Source: Bacteroidales bacterium
Lineage (GTDB): Bacteria > Bacteroidota > Bacteroidia > Bacteroidales > UBA932
Direction: 5' to 3'
DNA: 64,000 bases
Assembly: GCA_024402135.1 (NCBI GenBank)
Contig: JAKSJN010000002.1
Coordinates: forward strand, 124,001 to 188,000
Shown here: in pieces, positions 35,766-45,878 of the stretch
How the letters are laid out: each line of letters starts with the position of its first letter
Position numbering within the stretch: position 1 is the stretch's first letter
Program-made: the position numbers and the translations under genes
Notes under the pieces: generated by a model
Told to the model about the DNA's origin: nothing
Seen by the model: only the letters and a program-made list of their open reading frames with translations
Database searches by the model: none

Positions 35766-37031
35766 TTAGCGTACGAGGGTCTCGTCGCGGTCTGGTCCTA
35801 CTGAAATGATACTGATCGGACAGCCGGTCTCCTTCTCGATGAACGCAACATAATCCTTGAACTCCTGTGGGAACTCATTGTAGTCACGGACAGCGCAGAT
35901 ATCCTTCTTCCAGCCCTTGAACTCCTTGTAAACAGGCTCAACATTGTCGTCAACCTCGAATGGGAAGTGATCGACGATCTCGCCGTTGATCTTGTATGCA
36001 ACTGCGATCTTGATGGTATCGAAGGTATTGAGGATGTCCGCCTTCATCATGATAAGATCGGTGACACCGTCAAGCATTACAGCGTACTTGAGAGCAACGA
36101 GATCGAGCCAGCCGCAACGGCGTGGACGGCCGGTAACTGCACCGAACTCATGGCCAAGCTGGCGGATTTCCTCGCCGGTCTCATCGAAGAGCTCAGTCGG
36201 GAATGGACCGCTGCCGACGCGTGTACAGTATGCCTTGAAGATACCGTAAACACTGCCTACCTTGGTAGGAGCGATACCCAGACCAGGGCAGCAGCCACCA
36301 ACCGTGGTGTTTGATGAAGTCACGAATGGATAGGTACCGAAATCGATGTCGAGCATTGAACCCTGGGCACCTTCAGCAATGACAGACTTGTCATTTGCGA
36401 GCATGTCGTTTACATAGTACTCACAGTCGACGAGCTTGAATCCCTTGATGAACTCCATGGCAGCAAACCATGCCTCATCTTCAGCATGAGGATCGCACTC
36501 GAAGCCAAGGTTCTGGAGTTCCTTGATATGGCGGTTCTGAAGTTTCTCGTAACGAGCCTTGAAATCAGGAGCAAGAGCATCGCCTACCCTGAGGGCGTGA
36601 CGTGAGATCTTGTCAGTATAGGTAGGTCCGATTCCCTTGAGGGTCGAGCCGATCTTTCCCTTTCCTGCAGCAGCCTCGTTAGCTGCATCAAGAAGTCTGT
36701 GTGTAGGGAGGATAAGATTCGCCTTCTTTGAGATTACAATCTTCTCCTGTGGATTGAGACCCATTGCAGCGACCTTGCCGCACTCCTCCTGGAACTCGAT
36801 AGGATCGAGCACTACGCCATTACCGATGATGTTGATGGAGCCCTCGCGGAAGATTCCTGAAGGAATGCTTCTGGCAACGAAGTGCTTGCCTTCGAAATAG
36901 AGTGAGTGACCGGCATTAGGGCCACCCTGGAATCTTGCGACTCCGTCATAGCGTCCAGCAAGAACATCAACTACCTTTCCTTTTCCCTCATCGCCCCACT
37001 GGAGGCCGAGTACAACGTCAAGTTTTTTCAT
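35766..37031 (-). CDS. purA: Adenylosuccinate synthetase
   Basis: 421 residues from the ATG at 37031 (MKKLDVVLGLQWGDEGKGK). It converts IMP, Asp and GTP to adenylosuccinate. Signature strings: GDEGKGKVVD, GGPNAGHS, SIPSGIF, GIGPTYTDK, AEGAQGSMLDIDFGTYPFVTSSN, TRVGSGPFPTEL and RRCGWLD. Full length. The other step-specific purine genes purB and purC lie 25 kb away at the end of the window. Divergent from the YqiA-like fusion gene across about 90 bases. Confidence 0.97.
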   Translation of the reverse strand: MKKLDVVLGLQWGDEGKGKVVDVLAGRYDGVARFQGGPNAGHSLYFEGKHFVARSIPSGIFREGSINIIGNGVVLDPIEFQEECGKVAAMGLNPQEKIVISKKANLILPTHRLLDAANEAAAGKGKIGSTLKGIGPTYTDKISRHALRVGDALAPDFKARYEKLQNRHIKELQNLGFECDPHAEDEAWFAAMEFIKGFKLVDCEYYVNDMLANDKSVIAEGAQGSMLDIDFGTYPFVTSSNTTVGGCCPGLGIAPTKVGSVYGIFKAYCTRVGSGPFPTELFDETGEEIRQLGHEFGAVTGRPRRCGWLDLVALKYAVMLDGVTDLIMMKADILNTFDTIKIAVAYKINGEIVDHFPFEVDDNVEPVYKEFKGWKKDICAVRDYNEFPQEFKDYVAFIEKETGCPISIISVGPDRDETLVR

Positions 37032-37122
37032 TTTATATCGAAAATTGTTTTTAATTTGCAATCAGTTTGGCGTAGCCATTCCAATCGTTAAAGTTAGCAA
37101 AATTTATCCACAAGACCAAAAT

Positions 37123-38094
37123 ATGAACAGGATTCTTTTTCTCCACGGATTCGCATCAAGCGGCAACAACGGAACAGTCAAGGCCTTGCGCCAGCTCTAC
37201 CCTGACGTTGAGATCATCGCGCCGGACATTCCGGTAGAGCCTGCAGAGGCGCTCCCAATGCTGAAGGCTCTTGCTGAAGAGAAGAAGCCCGATCTAATCA
37301 TCGGTACATCCATGGGCGCGATGTACACCGAACTGATGCACGGATTCTGGAGAATCGCAGTCAATCCCGCTTTCCAGCTCGCCGAAACCCTGTTGAAGAA
37401 CAACGGACTTGGACGTCAGCAGTTCCACAACCCAAGACAGGACGGAGCCAAGGACTTTCTGGTTACCAAGGGTCTTCTGGAATCCTTCAGGGAAGTATCT
37501 TCTCAGTGCTTCACCGGCATCGATGACACAGACCGTGAAAGATTCTTCGGACTCTTCGGAACGCATGACACGATGGTGAACCACTACGATCTTTGCCGCA
37601 GCCACTACCCTAACTGCATCCATTTCGACGGAGAGCACTATCTCAACGAACATACACTCGGCCGTGCAGTAGTACCTGTGATCCAGTGGATAGACGACAT
37701 CCAGCAGGGACGCAGCAAGCCTAGCGTGTTCATCTGTTTCGACGATGTGCTGCGCTACAGCCATAACGGCGAAGAGGTGGCGTCAGCCCCGCGCAGCATA
37801 CTTGCCCTCATGAAGAACTACGATCTCCGTTTCGTGATTCCTGCCGACCAGGACGGGCTGCACACCAGCATGGACAAGCTTGACTGGCTGGAGACAAAGA
37901 TAGCTGTCCCTGCATGGGACAGGACCTGCCTGACCACACGCAAGGACATGCTTATCGGAGATTATCTCATCGACGCACACCCTGACTGTCATCATTCCGA
38001 CGATTTCATGGGCACCGTCATCCACTTCGGTTCAGACAACTTCAAGAACTGGGATGAAGTGATGACCTATTTCGAGCGTCTCGGAGGTCAATAG
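37123..38094 (+). CDS. YqiA/YcfP-like alpha/beta hydrolase fused to a HAD/5'-nucleotidase-like domain
   Basis: 323 residues from the ATG at 37123 (MNRILFLHGFASSG). Residues 1-185 match the UPF0227 YqiA/YcfP plan: LFLHGFASSGNNGTVKAL, nucleophile Ser in GTSMGAMYTELM, late FDGEHYLNE with a probable catalytic His. Residues 195-323 resemble cytosolic deoxy-5'-nucleotidases (NT5C type): VFICFDDVL, DKLDWLETKI, RTCLTTRKDMLIGDYLIDAHPD. In motif I the expected nucleophile Asp (DxD) aligns with Cys (CFD), so the HAD part may be inactive or altered. Function unknown; no operon partner. Confidence 0.75.
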   Translation: MNRILFLHGFASSGNNGTVKALRQLYPDVEIIAPDIPVEPAEALPMLKALAEEKKPDLIIGTSMGAMYTELMHGFWRIAVNPAFQLAETLLKNNGLGRQQFHNPRQDGAKDFLVTKGLLESFREVSSQCFTGIDDTDRERFFGLFGTHDTMVNHYDLCRSHYPNCIHFDGEHYLNEHTLGRAVVPVIQWIDDIQQGRSKPSVFICFDDVLRYSHNGEEVASAPRSILALMKNYDLRFVIPADQDGLHTSMDKLDWLETKIAVPAWDRTCLTTRKDMLIGDYLIDAHPDCHHSDDFMGTVIHFGSDNFKNWDEVMTYFERLGGQ

Positions 38095-38104
38095 TCAGAG
38101 AACA

Positions 38105-38143
38105 AAAAAAATAAGTTGGTATTCGTTACCAACTTATTTTTTT
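38105..38143. terminator. Bidirectional terminator between the YqiA-like gene and carB
   Basis: Perfect 17-bp inverted repeat (38105-38121 with 38127-38143), 5-base loop, A-tract on one side and T-tract on the other, so it serves both the plus-strand gene ending at 38094 and the long minus-strand operon ending with carB at 38145. Confidence 0.92.
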
Positions 38144-38144
38144 A

Positions 38145-41100
38145 CTAATACTCATCCCAGGACTTGATCTGGATGTCATCCAGGCTCATCGAAGTGAACG
38201 CGCGGATAAACGCGGTCGCCAGTCGTGCATTCGTGAACAGAGGGATGTTGAAGTCGATGGCAGCGCGGCGGATGAGATAGCCGTTGCTGAGCTCGGAATC
38301 CGAGAAGTTCTTAGGGATGTTGATCACCATGTCGACCTTCTTTTCCGCGATGAGCTCCATAGCCTCAGGGAACTGGCCCTTGAGTTCAGTCTCGGACGGC
38401 CATATCGCCCTGGTGCATGGGATTCCATTGTCAACACAGTAGCGGTAGGTTCCTCCTGTAGCATAAAGCTCATAACCATGAGCAGCAAGCAGCTTGCTGG
38501 CATTGAGGAGGTCCGCCTTCTGGAGAGCGTCTCCGGTCGAGAGAAGGATTCTCTTGTCAGGAATGGTATAGCCGACAGAGAGGATCGACTTCAGCAGAGA
38601 CTCGTTAAGGTCGTCACCGATACAGCCTACCTCACCGGTAGAAGACATGTCAACACCAAGCATAGGATCCGCTTCCTCAAGTCTCGCAAATGAGAACTGG
38701 GATGACTTCACACCGACATACTCAAGGTCGAACGCACTCTTGAGAGGAGCTTCCGGATGCTGTCCGAGCATTACCTTTGATGCAAGCTCGATAAGGTCGA
38801 TCTTGAGCACCTTGGATACGAACGGGAAGCTTCGCGATGCACGCAGGTTGCACTCGATTACCTTGACCTCGTTCTCCTTTGCAAGGAACTGGATATTGAA
38901 AGGACCGCAGATATGGAGTGCCTCGGCAATCTTCTTCGCGATCTTCTTGATTCTTCTGGCTGTCTCTACATACAGTTTCTGTGGCGGGAACTGGATCGTA
39001 GCATCTCCCGAGTGTACACCGGCATACTCGATATGCTCCGAGATAGCGTAGGCAAGCACCTTGCCCTCGTCTGCAACAGCATCGAACTCGATCTCCTTGC
39101 ATCGTGTCATGAACTTGCTGACAACGACCGGATGTTCCTGGGAAACTTCCGCTGCGAGGGAGAGGAAACGCTGGAGCTGATTCATGTCGTGGCAGACATT
39201 CATAGCTGCACCGGAGAGTACATATGACGGACGGACAAGAACAGGGAAACCAACCCTGTCAACGAACTTGCCGACGTCCTCGAACGAGGTCAGCTCGCTC
39301 CACTCCGGCTGATCCACTCCAAGAGAATCCACAATGCTCGAGAACTTGTTTCTGTCCTCGGCCTTGTCGATATCCTCGGCACGGGTTCCAAGAATAGGGA
39401 CATTTGCCTTTGAAAGCTTGAGAGCCAGATTGTTCGGAATCTGACCACCTACAGAAACGACAACTCCATGAGGAGTCTCGAGATCGATGATATCCATCAC
39501 TCTCTCGAAGGTCAGTTCGTCAAAGTACAGGCGGTCGCACATATCATAATCGGTACTTACAGTCTCCGGATTGTAATTGATCAGCACTCCCCTGTATCCC
39601 TGCTTCATGATGGTCTTGAGACAGGTCACGGAGCACCAGTCGAACTCAACTGAACTACCGATACGATACGCACCGGAACCAAGCACAACCACAGACCTGC
39701 CGTCCTTTTCATAGTCTATGTCGTTGAACGAACCATTATATGTCAGGTACAGATAATTGGTCTTTGCAGGGAACTCTGCAGCAAGTGTATCGATCTGCTT
39801 TACGACCGGAACGATGCCGTTTGCCTTTCTGAACTCACGGACTGTATTCTGGTTGGCCATTGCCGAACCGTTGTCCTTGAAAATGGCGCGCTGGATCTGG
39901 AAGTCGGAGAATCCCTGACACTTTGCAAGCCTAAGCAGGTCAATCGGCATATCCTCGAGAGAAGAATAGCCGTTCATGCGCTCGTAGGTAGTCACGATGT
40001 TGCGGAGCTTGTCCAGGAACCATTTGTCAATCTTTGTGAGAGCATGGATCTGGTCGACGGTATAGCCGGCTCTGAGGGCCTTTGAGATGACGAAGATACG
40101 GTTGTCGGTAGGAACTCTGAGAGCCTCATCGACGTCTGCGACCTTGAACTCCTTGTTGCCAACGAAGCCATGGGCGCCCTGACCGATCATTCGGAGGCCC
40201 TTCTGGATCGCCTCCTCGAATGTGCGGCCGATTGACATGACTTCACCTACGCTCTTCATGCTTGAGCCGATCTTGCGGCTGACTCCATGGAACTTGGAAA
40301 GGTCCCAGCGCGGAATCTTGCAGACGATGTAGTCGAGTGCAGGTTCAAAGAATGCAGGTGTATCCTTGGTAACAGAATTCTTCAGGTCAAAGAGACCGTA
40401 ACCAAGTCCAAGCTTGGCCGCGACAAAGGCAAGAGGATAACCGGTTGCCTTGGATGCAAGAGCGGAAGAACGGGACAGTCTGGCATTCACCTCAATCACA
40501 CGGTAATCCATGGAATCAGGGTCGTACGCATACTGTACATTACACTCGCCTACAATTCCGATATGGCGGATAATCTTGATGGACAGTTCGCGCAGATAGT
40601 AGTAGTCCTTGTTGCTGAGGGTCTGGGAAGGAGCAACGACAATGCTCTCTCCTGTATGGATTCCAAGAGGATCGAAGTTCTCCATGTTGCAGACCGTGAT
40701 ACAGTTGTCATATCTGTCCCGCACTACCTCATACTCGATCTCCTTCCAGCCCTTGAGAGACTTCTCGACAAGAACCTGGGGAGAGAACGAGAATGCCTTC
40801 TCACAAAGTTCTATGAGTTCCTGCTCGTTGTCGCAGAAACCGGAGCCAAGGCCACCGAGAGCGTATGCTGCACGGACGATGAGAGGATATCCGAGGGCTT
40901 CCGCAGCCGCCTTTGCCTCTTCTATCGATTCTGCAGAATGAGACTTGATGGTCTTTACGTCAATCTCGTCAAGCTTCTTGATGAACAGGTCACGATCCTC
41001 GGTATCCATGATGGCCTGGACAGGTGTTCCAAGGACTTTCACATCGTATTTATCGAGTATTCCGCTTTTGTAGAGCTCTACTCCGCAGTTGAGGGCGGTC

Positions 41101-41375
41101 TGGCCGCCGAACGAGAGCAGGATGCCCTGTGGATTCTCCTTTGCTATGACCTTCTCGACAAAAAACGGCGTGACGGGAAGGAAGTATATCTTGTCAGCGA
41201 CTCCTTCGGAAGTCTGGACAGTCGCGATGTTTGGATTGATGAGCACGGTCTCGATTCCTTCCTCACGCAGAGCCTTGAGGGCCTGGCTTCCGGAATAGTC
41301 GAACTCTCCGGCCTGACCGATCTTAAGCGCGCCGGAACCGAGAATGAGTACTTTCTTGATATTGCTGTCTTTCAT
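38145..41375 (-). CDS. carB: Carbamoyl-phosphate synthase large subunit
   Basis: 1,076 residues with the internal duplication of two ATP-grasp halves: KKVLILGSGALKIGQAGEFDYSGSQ opens the first and SVVVLGSGAYRIGSSVEFDW the second (near residue 560). EVNARLSRSSALASKATGYPLA and ECNLRASRSFPFVSKVLKID are the equivalent motifs of each half. The C-terminal allosteric domain (about 930-1076) has a GGTYRYCVDNGIPC-type MGS fold. It makes carbamoyl phosphate from bicarbonate, ammonia (from CarA) and two ATP for pyrimidines and arginine. Last gene of a seven-gene operon, 11 bases after carA. Confidence 0.97.
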   Translation of the reverse strand: MKDSNIKKVLILGSGALKIGQAGEFDYSGSQALKALREEGIETVLINPNIATVQTSEGVADKIYFLPVTPFFVEKVIAKENPQGILLSFGGQTALNCGVELYKSGILDKYDVKVLGTPVQAIMDTEDRDLFIKKLDEIDVKTIKSHSAESIEEAKAAAEALGYPLIVRAAYALGGLGSGFCDNEQELIELCEKAFSFSPQVLVEKSLKGWKEIEYEVVRDRYDNCITVCNMENFDPLGIHTGESIVVAPSQTLSNKDYYYLRELSIKIIRHIGIVGECNVQYAYDPDSMDYRVIEVNARLSRSSALASKATGYPLAFVAAKLGLGYGLFDLKNSVTKDTPAFFEPALDYIVCKIPRWDLSKFHGVSRKIGSSMKSVGEVMSIGRTFEEAIQKGLRMIGQGAHGFVGNKEFKVADVDEALRVPTDNRIFVISKALRAGYTVDQIHALTKIDKWFLDKLRNIVTTYERMNGYSSLEDMPIDLLRLAKCQGFSDFQIQRAIFKDNGSAMANQNTVREFRKANGIVPVVKQIDTLAAEFPAKTNYLYLTYNGSFNDIDYEKDGRSVVVLGSGAYRIGSSVEFDWCSVTCLKTIMKQGYRGVLINYNPETVSTDYDMCDRLYFDELTFERVMDIIDLETPHGVVVSVGGQIPNNLALKLSKANVPILGTRAEDIDKAEDRNKFSSIVDSLGVDQPEWSELTSFEDVGKFVDRVGFPVLVRPSYVLSGAAMNVCHDMNQLQRFLSLAAEVSQEHPVVVSKFMTRCKEIEFDAVADEGKVLAYAISEHIEYAGVHSGDATIQFPPQKLYVETARRIKKIAKKIAEALHICGPFNIQFLAKENEVKVIECNLRASRSFPFVSKVLKIDLIELASKVMLGQHPEAPLKSAFDLEYVGVKSSQFSFARLEEADPMLGVDMSSTGEVGCIGDDLNESLLKSILSVGYTIPDKRILLSTGDALQKADLLNASKLLAAHGYELYATGGTYRYCVDNGIPCTRAIWPSETELKGQFPEAMELIAEKKVDMVINIPKNFSDSELSNGYLIRRAAIDFNIPLFTNARLATAFIRAFTSMSLDDIQIKSWDEY

Positions 41376-41386
41376 CTTCTTCGTCT

Positions 41387-42466
41387 CTAAAGCATATTGA
41401 TAAACTCATCGAAGAGGAACTGAGTATCGGTAGGACCACTGGATGCCTCTGGATGGAACTGTACGGAACGGAAAGGCTTTGACTTGTGTCTGATTCCTTC
41501 ATTGGTACCGTCATTCATGTTGACGAACCAAGGTTCCCAGTCACAGCCGAGTCTGCTTTCATCAACCGCAAATCCATGATTCTGGGAAGTGATGAAGCAA
41601 CGCTCGGTTCCAAGCATGCGTGCAGGCTGGTTATGGCTGCGATGTCCATACTTAAGCTTATATGTGCTGGCACCTGCAGCTCTCGCAAGAAGCTGATTGC
41701 CCATGCAGATACCGAAAATCGGCTTGTCGCCCTTGAGAGCCTCGCGCAGATGGTTCACCGTAGCCTCGCAGAACTCAGGATTTCCCGGACCGTTAGAGAT
41801 GAACAGACCGTCATACTCCAGCTTTGTGAAGTCGTAATCCCATGGAACACGGATGAGATGGACTCCTCTTTCGACAAAGCAACGCAGAATGTTATGCTTG
41901 ACACCACAGTCTACCAGTACCACGGTCTTGTCTCCGCTGCCGTACTCGATGACCTTGTCGGTGCTGACGATGGCAATCTGATTGTCAAGGTTAGGATCCG
42001 GAACCGGGAAGGATTTCTCGACTCCCTCAGGAACAATCATTCCGAGCATTGAGCCCTTCTCGCGGAGAATCTTTGTCAGTTCACGGGTATCTATGCCGCA
42101 GATGGCCGGAATCTTCTGTTCCTTCAGCCAGTCTCCAAGGCTGCGGACAGCATCCCAGTGACTATAGTCAGCCGAATAGTCCGAGATGACCAGTCCCCTC
42201 ACCCAAATCTTTTCAGATTCGAAGTTCAGCGAGATGCCTTCAGCATCCACGCCGTCATCAGGAACGCCATAGTTACCGATAAGAGGATATGTGACACAGA
42301 GGATCTGGCCGCTGTATGAAGGGTCGGTGAGACTTTCAGGATATCCGACCATGGCTGTAGAAAACACTACCTCTCCGTCAGAGGGTGCGTCATAGCCGAA
42401 AGACCAACCGCTGAGGACGGTTCCATCGGCAAGTCTCAGTTCTGCTTTCTTTCTATCGAGACTCAT
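41387..42466 (-). CDS. carA: Carbamoyl-phosphate synthase small subunit (glutamine amidotransferase)
   Basis: 359 residues from the ATG at 42466, one base after the pyrG stop; the 42496 start would overlap pyrG. N-terminal domain LADGTVLSGWSFG, GEVVFSTAMVGYPESLTDPSYSGQI; class I glutaminase with nucleophile Cys in PIFGICMGNQLLARA, and the HRSHNQPA and FRSVQFHPEASSGPTDTQFLFDEF motifs holding His and Glu. It hydrolyses glutamine and channels ammonia to CarB. Confidence 0.97.
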   Translation of the reverse strand: MSLDRKKAELRLADGTVLSGWSFGYDAPSDGEVVFSTAMVGYPESLTDPSYSGQILCVTYPLIGNYGVPDDGVDAEGISLNFESEKIWVRGLVISDYSADYSHWDAVRSLGDWLKEQKIPAICGIDTRELTKILREKGSMLGMIVPEGVEKSFPVPDPNLDNQIAIVSTDKVIEYGSGDKTVVLVDCGVKHNILRCFVERGVHLIRVPWDYDFTKLEYDGLFISNGPGNPEFCEATVNHLREALKGDKPIFGICMGNQLLARAAGASTYKLKYGHRSHNQPARMLGTERCFITSQNHGFAVDESRLGCDWEPWFVNMNDGTNEGIRHKSKPFRSVQFHPEASSGPTDTQFLFDEFINML

Positions 42467-42467
42467 A

Positions 42468-44075
42468 TTATCTGTTATGTTCGTCGTTATATTCAATAGC
42501 CGCCTTTGTGAAGCTCATGAACAGCGGATGCGGGTGAAGCACCGTGCTCTGATACTCCGGGTGGAATTGAGCTGCAAGATACCACTTCAGCGCCGGAATT
42601 TCAACAATTTCTACAAGATCAGCATCCGGATTCTTTCCTGTACACACCATACCGGCCTTCTCGAACTCCTCCAGATAGGCATTGTTGAATTCGTAACGGT
42701 GGCGATGACGTTCCCGGATATCTGCCTTGCCATAGACCTCGTATGCCTTGGATCCTTCTCTGAGACGGCATGGATACGCACCAAGCCTCATGGTTCCGCC
42801 CATCTGGGTAATGGCCTTCTGCTCTTCCATGATGTCAATGACATTGTGCTTTGTCTCCGGGTCGATCTCAGCACTGTTTGCATCCTTGTAGCCGAGGACG
42901 TTGCGGGCGAATTCGACAACAATCATCTGCATTCCGTAGCATATTCCGAAAGTCGGGATATCGTGGGTCCTGCAGTATTCCGCCATGACAATCTTTCCTT
43001 CAGTTCCGCGCTGACCGAAGCCTGGACAGATCACGACGCCTGATACACCTTTCATCTTCTCCTCAACATCGTCCGGGGTGAGGAACTCGGTGTTGATGAA
43101 CTGAATGTCCACCTTGCGGTCATTGTACACACCTGCATGATGAAGGCTCTCGCGTATGCTCTTGTATGCATCCTGAAGCTCGTACTTGCCGGCGATGGCG
43201 ATCTTCACGGTCTCCACGGCAGCATCCCTGCGCTTGAGGAAGTCTCGCCAGTTCTCCAGCTGCGGAGTCTCCCCTACCGGCATGCCCAGTTTTCTGAGGA
43301 TGGCAGCGTCAAGTCCCTGTTCCTGCATTGCGACTGGCACCTCATAGATGGAAGGCATGTCTTCGCTCTGTACGACACAGTCTCTGTCCACATTACAGAA
43401 TGAGGCCACCTTGTGAATGATATCGCTGTTCAGATGGGTCTCCGTACGGAGAACAAGGATATCCGGCTGTATTCCTACTCCCTGCATTTCCTTGACTGAA
43501 TGCTGGGTAGGTTTGGTCTTGACCTCGCCAGCCGCCTTGAGATATGGGACATAGGTAAGATGAATGCAAGCCACGTCGCCCTGATTCTCCCACTTCATCT
43601 GGCGGATTGCCTCCAGGAACGGCATGGACTCGATATCGCCGATGGTTCCACCGATCTCGGTGATTATGAAATCATACTTGTTGGGATCATCCTCGCGACG
43701 TATGCGGCGCTTGATTTCATCAGTGATATGAGGAACTACCTGTATGGTCTTTCCAAGGTAGTCACCGCGGCGTTCCTTGTCGATGACTGCGCGGTAGATC
43801 CTGCCGGTAGTGATCGAATTGCCACGAGTCGTACGGATGTTGGTGAATCTTTCGTAATGACCCAGGTCAAGGTCTGTTTCCATACCGTCCTCTGTCACAT
43901 AGCATTCTCCGTGCTCGTATGGATTGAGCGTACCAGGATCGATGTTGATGTACGGATCGAACTTCTGGATGGTGATGCTGTAGCCACGAGCCTGCAGCAG
44001 CTTTCCTATTGATGAAGAGATGATGCCCTTTCCCAATGATGAGACCACACCTCCTGTTACAAACAAATATTTCAT
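42468..44075 (-). CDS. pyrG: CTP synthase
   Basis: 535 residues. Amidoligase domain KYLFVTGGVVSSLGKGIISSSIGKLL, KFDPYINIDPGTLNPYEHGE, SEDMPSIYEVPV, then class I glutaminase with Cys in FGICYGMQMIVVEFARN and C-terminal FHPEYQSTVLHPHPLF. It makes CTP from UTP with glutamine nitrogen. 18 bases after purF, 1 base before carA, the middle of the amidotransferase operon. Confidence 0.97.
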   Translation of the reverse strand: MKYLFVTGGVVSSLGKGIISSSIGKLLQARGYSITIQKFDPYINIDPGTLNPYEHGECYVTEDGMETDLDLGHYERFTNIRTTRGNSITTGRIYRAVIDKERRGDYLGKTIQVVPHITDEIKRRIRREDDPNKYDFIITEIGGTIGDIESMPFLEAIRQMKWENQGDVACIHLTYVPYLKAAGEVKTKPTQHSVKEMQGVGIQPDILVLRTETHLNSDIIHKVASFCNVDRDCVVQSEDMPSIYEVPVAMQEQGLDAAILRKLGMPVGETPQLENWRDFLKRRDAAVETVKIAIAGKYELQDAYKSIRESLHHAGVYNDRKVDIQFINTEFLTPDDVEEKMKGVSGVVICPGFGQRGTEGKIVMAEYCRTHDIPTFGICYGMQMIVVEFARNVLGYKDANSAEIDPETKHNVIDIMEEQKAITQMGGTMRLGAYPCRLREGSKAYEVYGKADIRERHRHRYEFNNAYLEEFEKAGMVCTGKNPDADLVEIVEIPALKWYLAAQFHPEYQSTVLHPHPLFMSFTKAAIEYNDEHNR

Positions 44076-44093
44076 ATCCGGTAATTTAGTTTG

Positions 44094-45878
44094 TTATCTT
44101 GCGTCTGCGTGTCCTTCATACCAGTTCATGAAGGCTCTGTTGAGCATCTTGACACCGCCTGGTGTCGGATAGTTACCTGAGAAGTACCAGTCTCCGGGAT
44201 GTCCGGGGATCGCGTTGTGGAGTCCTTCCAGGCTCTGGTATATCAGCTTGACCTCGGCATTCGTTCCTTCAGGAGTAAGCATCTCGGCAATCTCGTCAGA
44301 AATCTCGTCATCCGTGAAGCAGTCGTATATTGCTTTCACATAGTTGACCATCTCTTCCTTGGCCAGATGTTCCTGGGCCTTGCATCTTTCATACACATCA
44401 TCGATGACTGATGACAATCCTTTCTTCTTGAGCAGGCTTATCGCTGCGCGGAATGCCGCGAATTCGCCGAGGCGGGACATATCGATTCCGTAATAATCCG
44501 GATAGCGGACCTGAGGCGAAGAAGAGACGACGACGATCTTTCCCGGATGAAGACGGTCGAGCATCCTGATGATGGACTGCTTCAAGGTTGTGCCGCGCAC
44601 GATACTGTCATCGATGACCACAAGGTTGTCTCCAGGATTTACCTGGCCATACGTGACATCGTAGACATGTGCAGCAAGATCGTTTCTGGAGGCACCCTCC
44701 GCGATGAAGGTCCTGAGCTTGATATCCTTGATTACAATCTTCTCCGCGCGTACGTCAGGATTGACCTTCCTGAGACCTTCCACCATTCCGAAGAAAGCCG
44801 TTTCGGCAGTGTTAGGGATATAAGAGATGACCGTATTCACAAGATCGCCCCCGACAGCCTCAACAATCTGCGGCGCAAGCTCACGACCGAGCTGCTTGCG
44901 CTCGTTATATATATCCATATCCGAACCACGGGAGAAATATATTCGCTCGAACGAGCATTTCTCATTCTTTCCAGGCTCAAGAAGCTGGGCGACCTTGACC
45001 TCGCCTTCCTTGTCGACGGTCAGCATCTCACCGGGACCGAGTTCGCGGACACTTGCAGCATCAACGTTCAAGGTTGTCTGGATGACAGGACGCTCCGAGG
45101 CAACGACTACTATTTCATCATCACAATACCAGAAAGCCGGGCGTATTCCATGAGGATCGCGGAGAGTGAAGATGCTTCCGCTTCCAAGAGCTCCGCAGAT
45201 GACATATCCGCCATCCCACAGAGGAGAGCACTCCTTCATGATGTTGCGGGTGTCGATTCGGTTTTCTACTTCCTGGATAAGAGCCTGACCCTTCAGTCCC
45301 TCGGCTTCGTAATGAGTACAGAGCATTTCATGTTCGTGGTCGAGCATATGGCCCAGCTGTTCGAGAAGGAGGAAGGTATCGCTGTAGATGCGTGGATGCT
45401 GTCCCTGCTCTACCAGGTGTCCGAAGATCTCGTCCACATTGGTCATGTTGAAGTTTCCGCAGAGAAGCATGTTTCTGGCTTTCCAGTTATTGCGTCGGAG
45501 GAACGGGTGGACGTAGCTCAGTCCGGACTTTCCTGTGGTGCTGTAGCGGAGATGGCCCATATAAACCTCACCGATATATGGCATGTCATATCCTTCCTTT
45601 TCGCTTGATGCAATGCTCTGGTGTGCATTTGCGAAGATTTCCTGGATTGCACCTGAGCCAAGGCCTCTCTCTCTGAAGATGAACTCCTCCCCCGGTTTGC
45701 CGTTGATCTTGACGCATGCCATGCCGGCTGCTTCCTGTCCCCTGTTATGCTGTTTCTCCATAAGGAGATAAAGCTTGTCGAGGCCGTAGCAGATGGTCCC
45801 GTATTTCTCCTTATAATACTCAAGTGGCTTGCGAAGCCTTATCAGCGCTACACCGCACTCGTGTTTCAGTACTTCCAT
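44094..45878 (-). CDS. purF: Amidophosphoribosyltransferase
   Basis: 594 residues, longer than the about 500 of E. coli PurF. Class II glutaminase: nucleophile Cys8 after a short propeptide-like start (MEVLKHECGVALIR), KQHNRGQEAAGM, GHLRYSTTGKSG. PRPP-binding motif DNLVVIDDSIVRGTTLKQ, and RNDLAAHVYDVTYGQ ahead of it. It catalyses the first committed step of purine synthesis. The extra length is at the C-terminus (LEGLHNAIPGHPGDWYFSGNYPTPGG). Start overlaps the dapL stop by 13 bases. A second purF elsewhere in the genome is possible, as Bacteroidota often carry two lengths. Confidence 0.92.
   Translation of the reverse strand: MEVLKHECGVALIRLRKPLEYYKEKYGTICYGLDKLYLLMEKQHNRGQEAAGMACVKINGKPGEEFIFRERGLGSGAIQEIFANAHQSIASSEKEGYDMPYIGEVYMGHLRYSTTGKSGLSYVHPFLRRNNWKARNMLLCGNFNMTNVDEIFGHLVEQGQHPRIYSDTFLLLEQLGHMLDHEHEMLCTHYEAEGLKGQALIQEVENRIDTRNIMKECSPLWDGGYVICGALGSGSIFTLRDPHGIRPAFWYCDDEIVVVASERPVIQTTLNVDAASVRELGPGEMLTVDKEGEVKVAQLLEPGKNEKCSFERIYFSRGSDMDIYNERKQLGRELAPQIVEAVGGDLVNTVISYIPNTAETAFFGMVEGLRKVNPDVRAEKIVIKDIKLRTFIAEGASRNDLAAHVYDVTYGQVNPGDNLVVIDDSIVRGTTLKQSIIRMLDRLHPGKIVVVSSSPQVRYPDYYGIDMSRLGEFAAFRAAISLLKKKGLSSVIDDVYERCKAQEHLAKEEMVNYVKAIYDCFTDDEISDEIAEMLTPEGTNAEVKLIYQSLEGLHNAIPGHPGDWYFSGNYPTPGGVKMLNRAFMNWYEGHADAR

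Noticed and set aside
40287-41390. Open frame of 367 codons on the plus strand inside carB
   Set aside because: Fully antisense to carB, whose motifs are complete; long antisense frames are common at this base composition.
44547-45608. Open frame of 353 codons opposite purF
   Set aside because: Antisense shadow of a conserved enzyme with no own promoter or family features.
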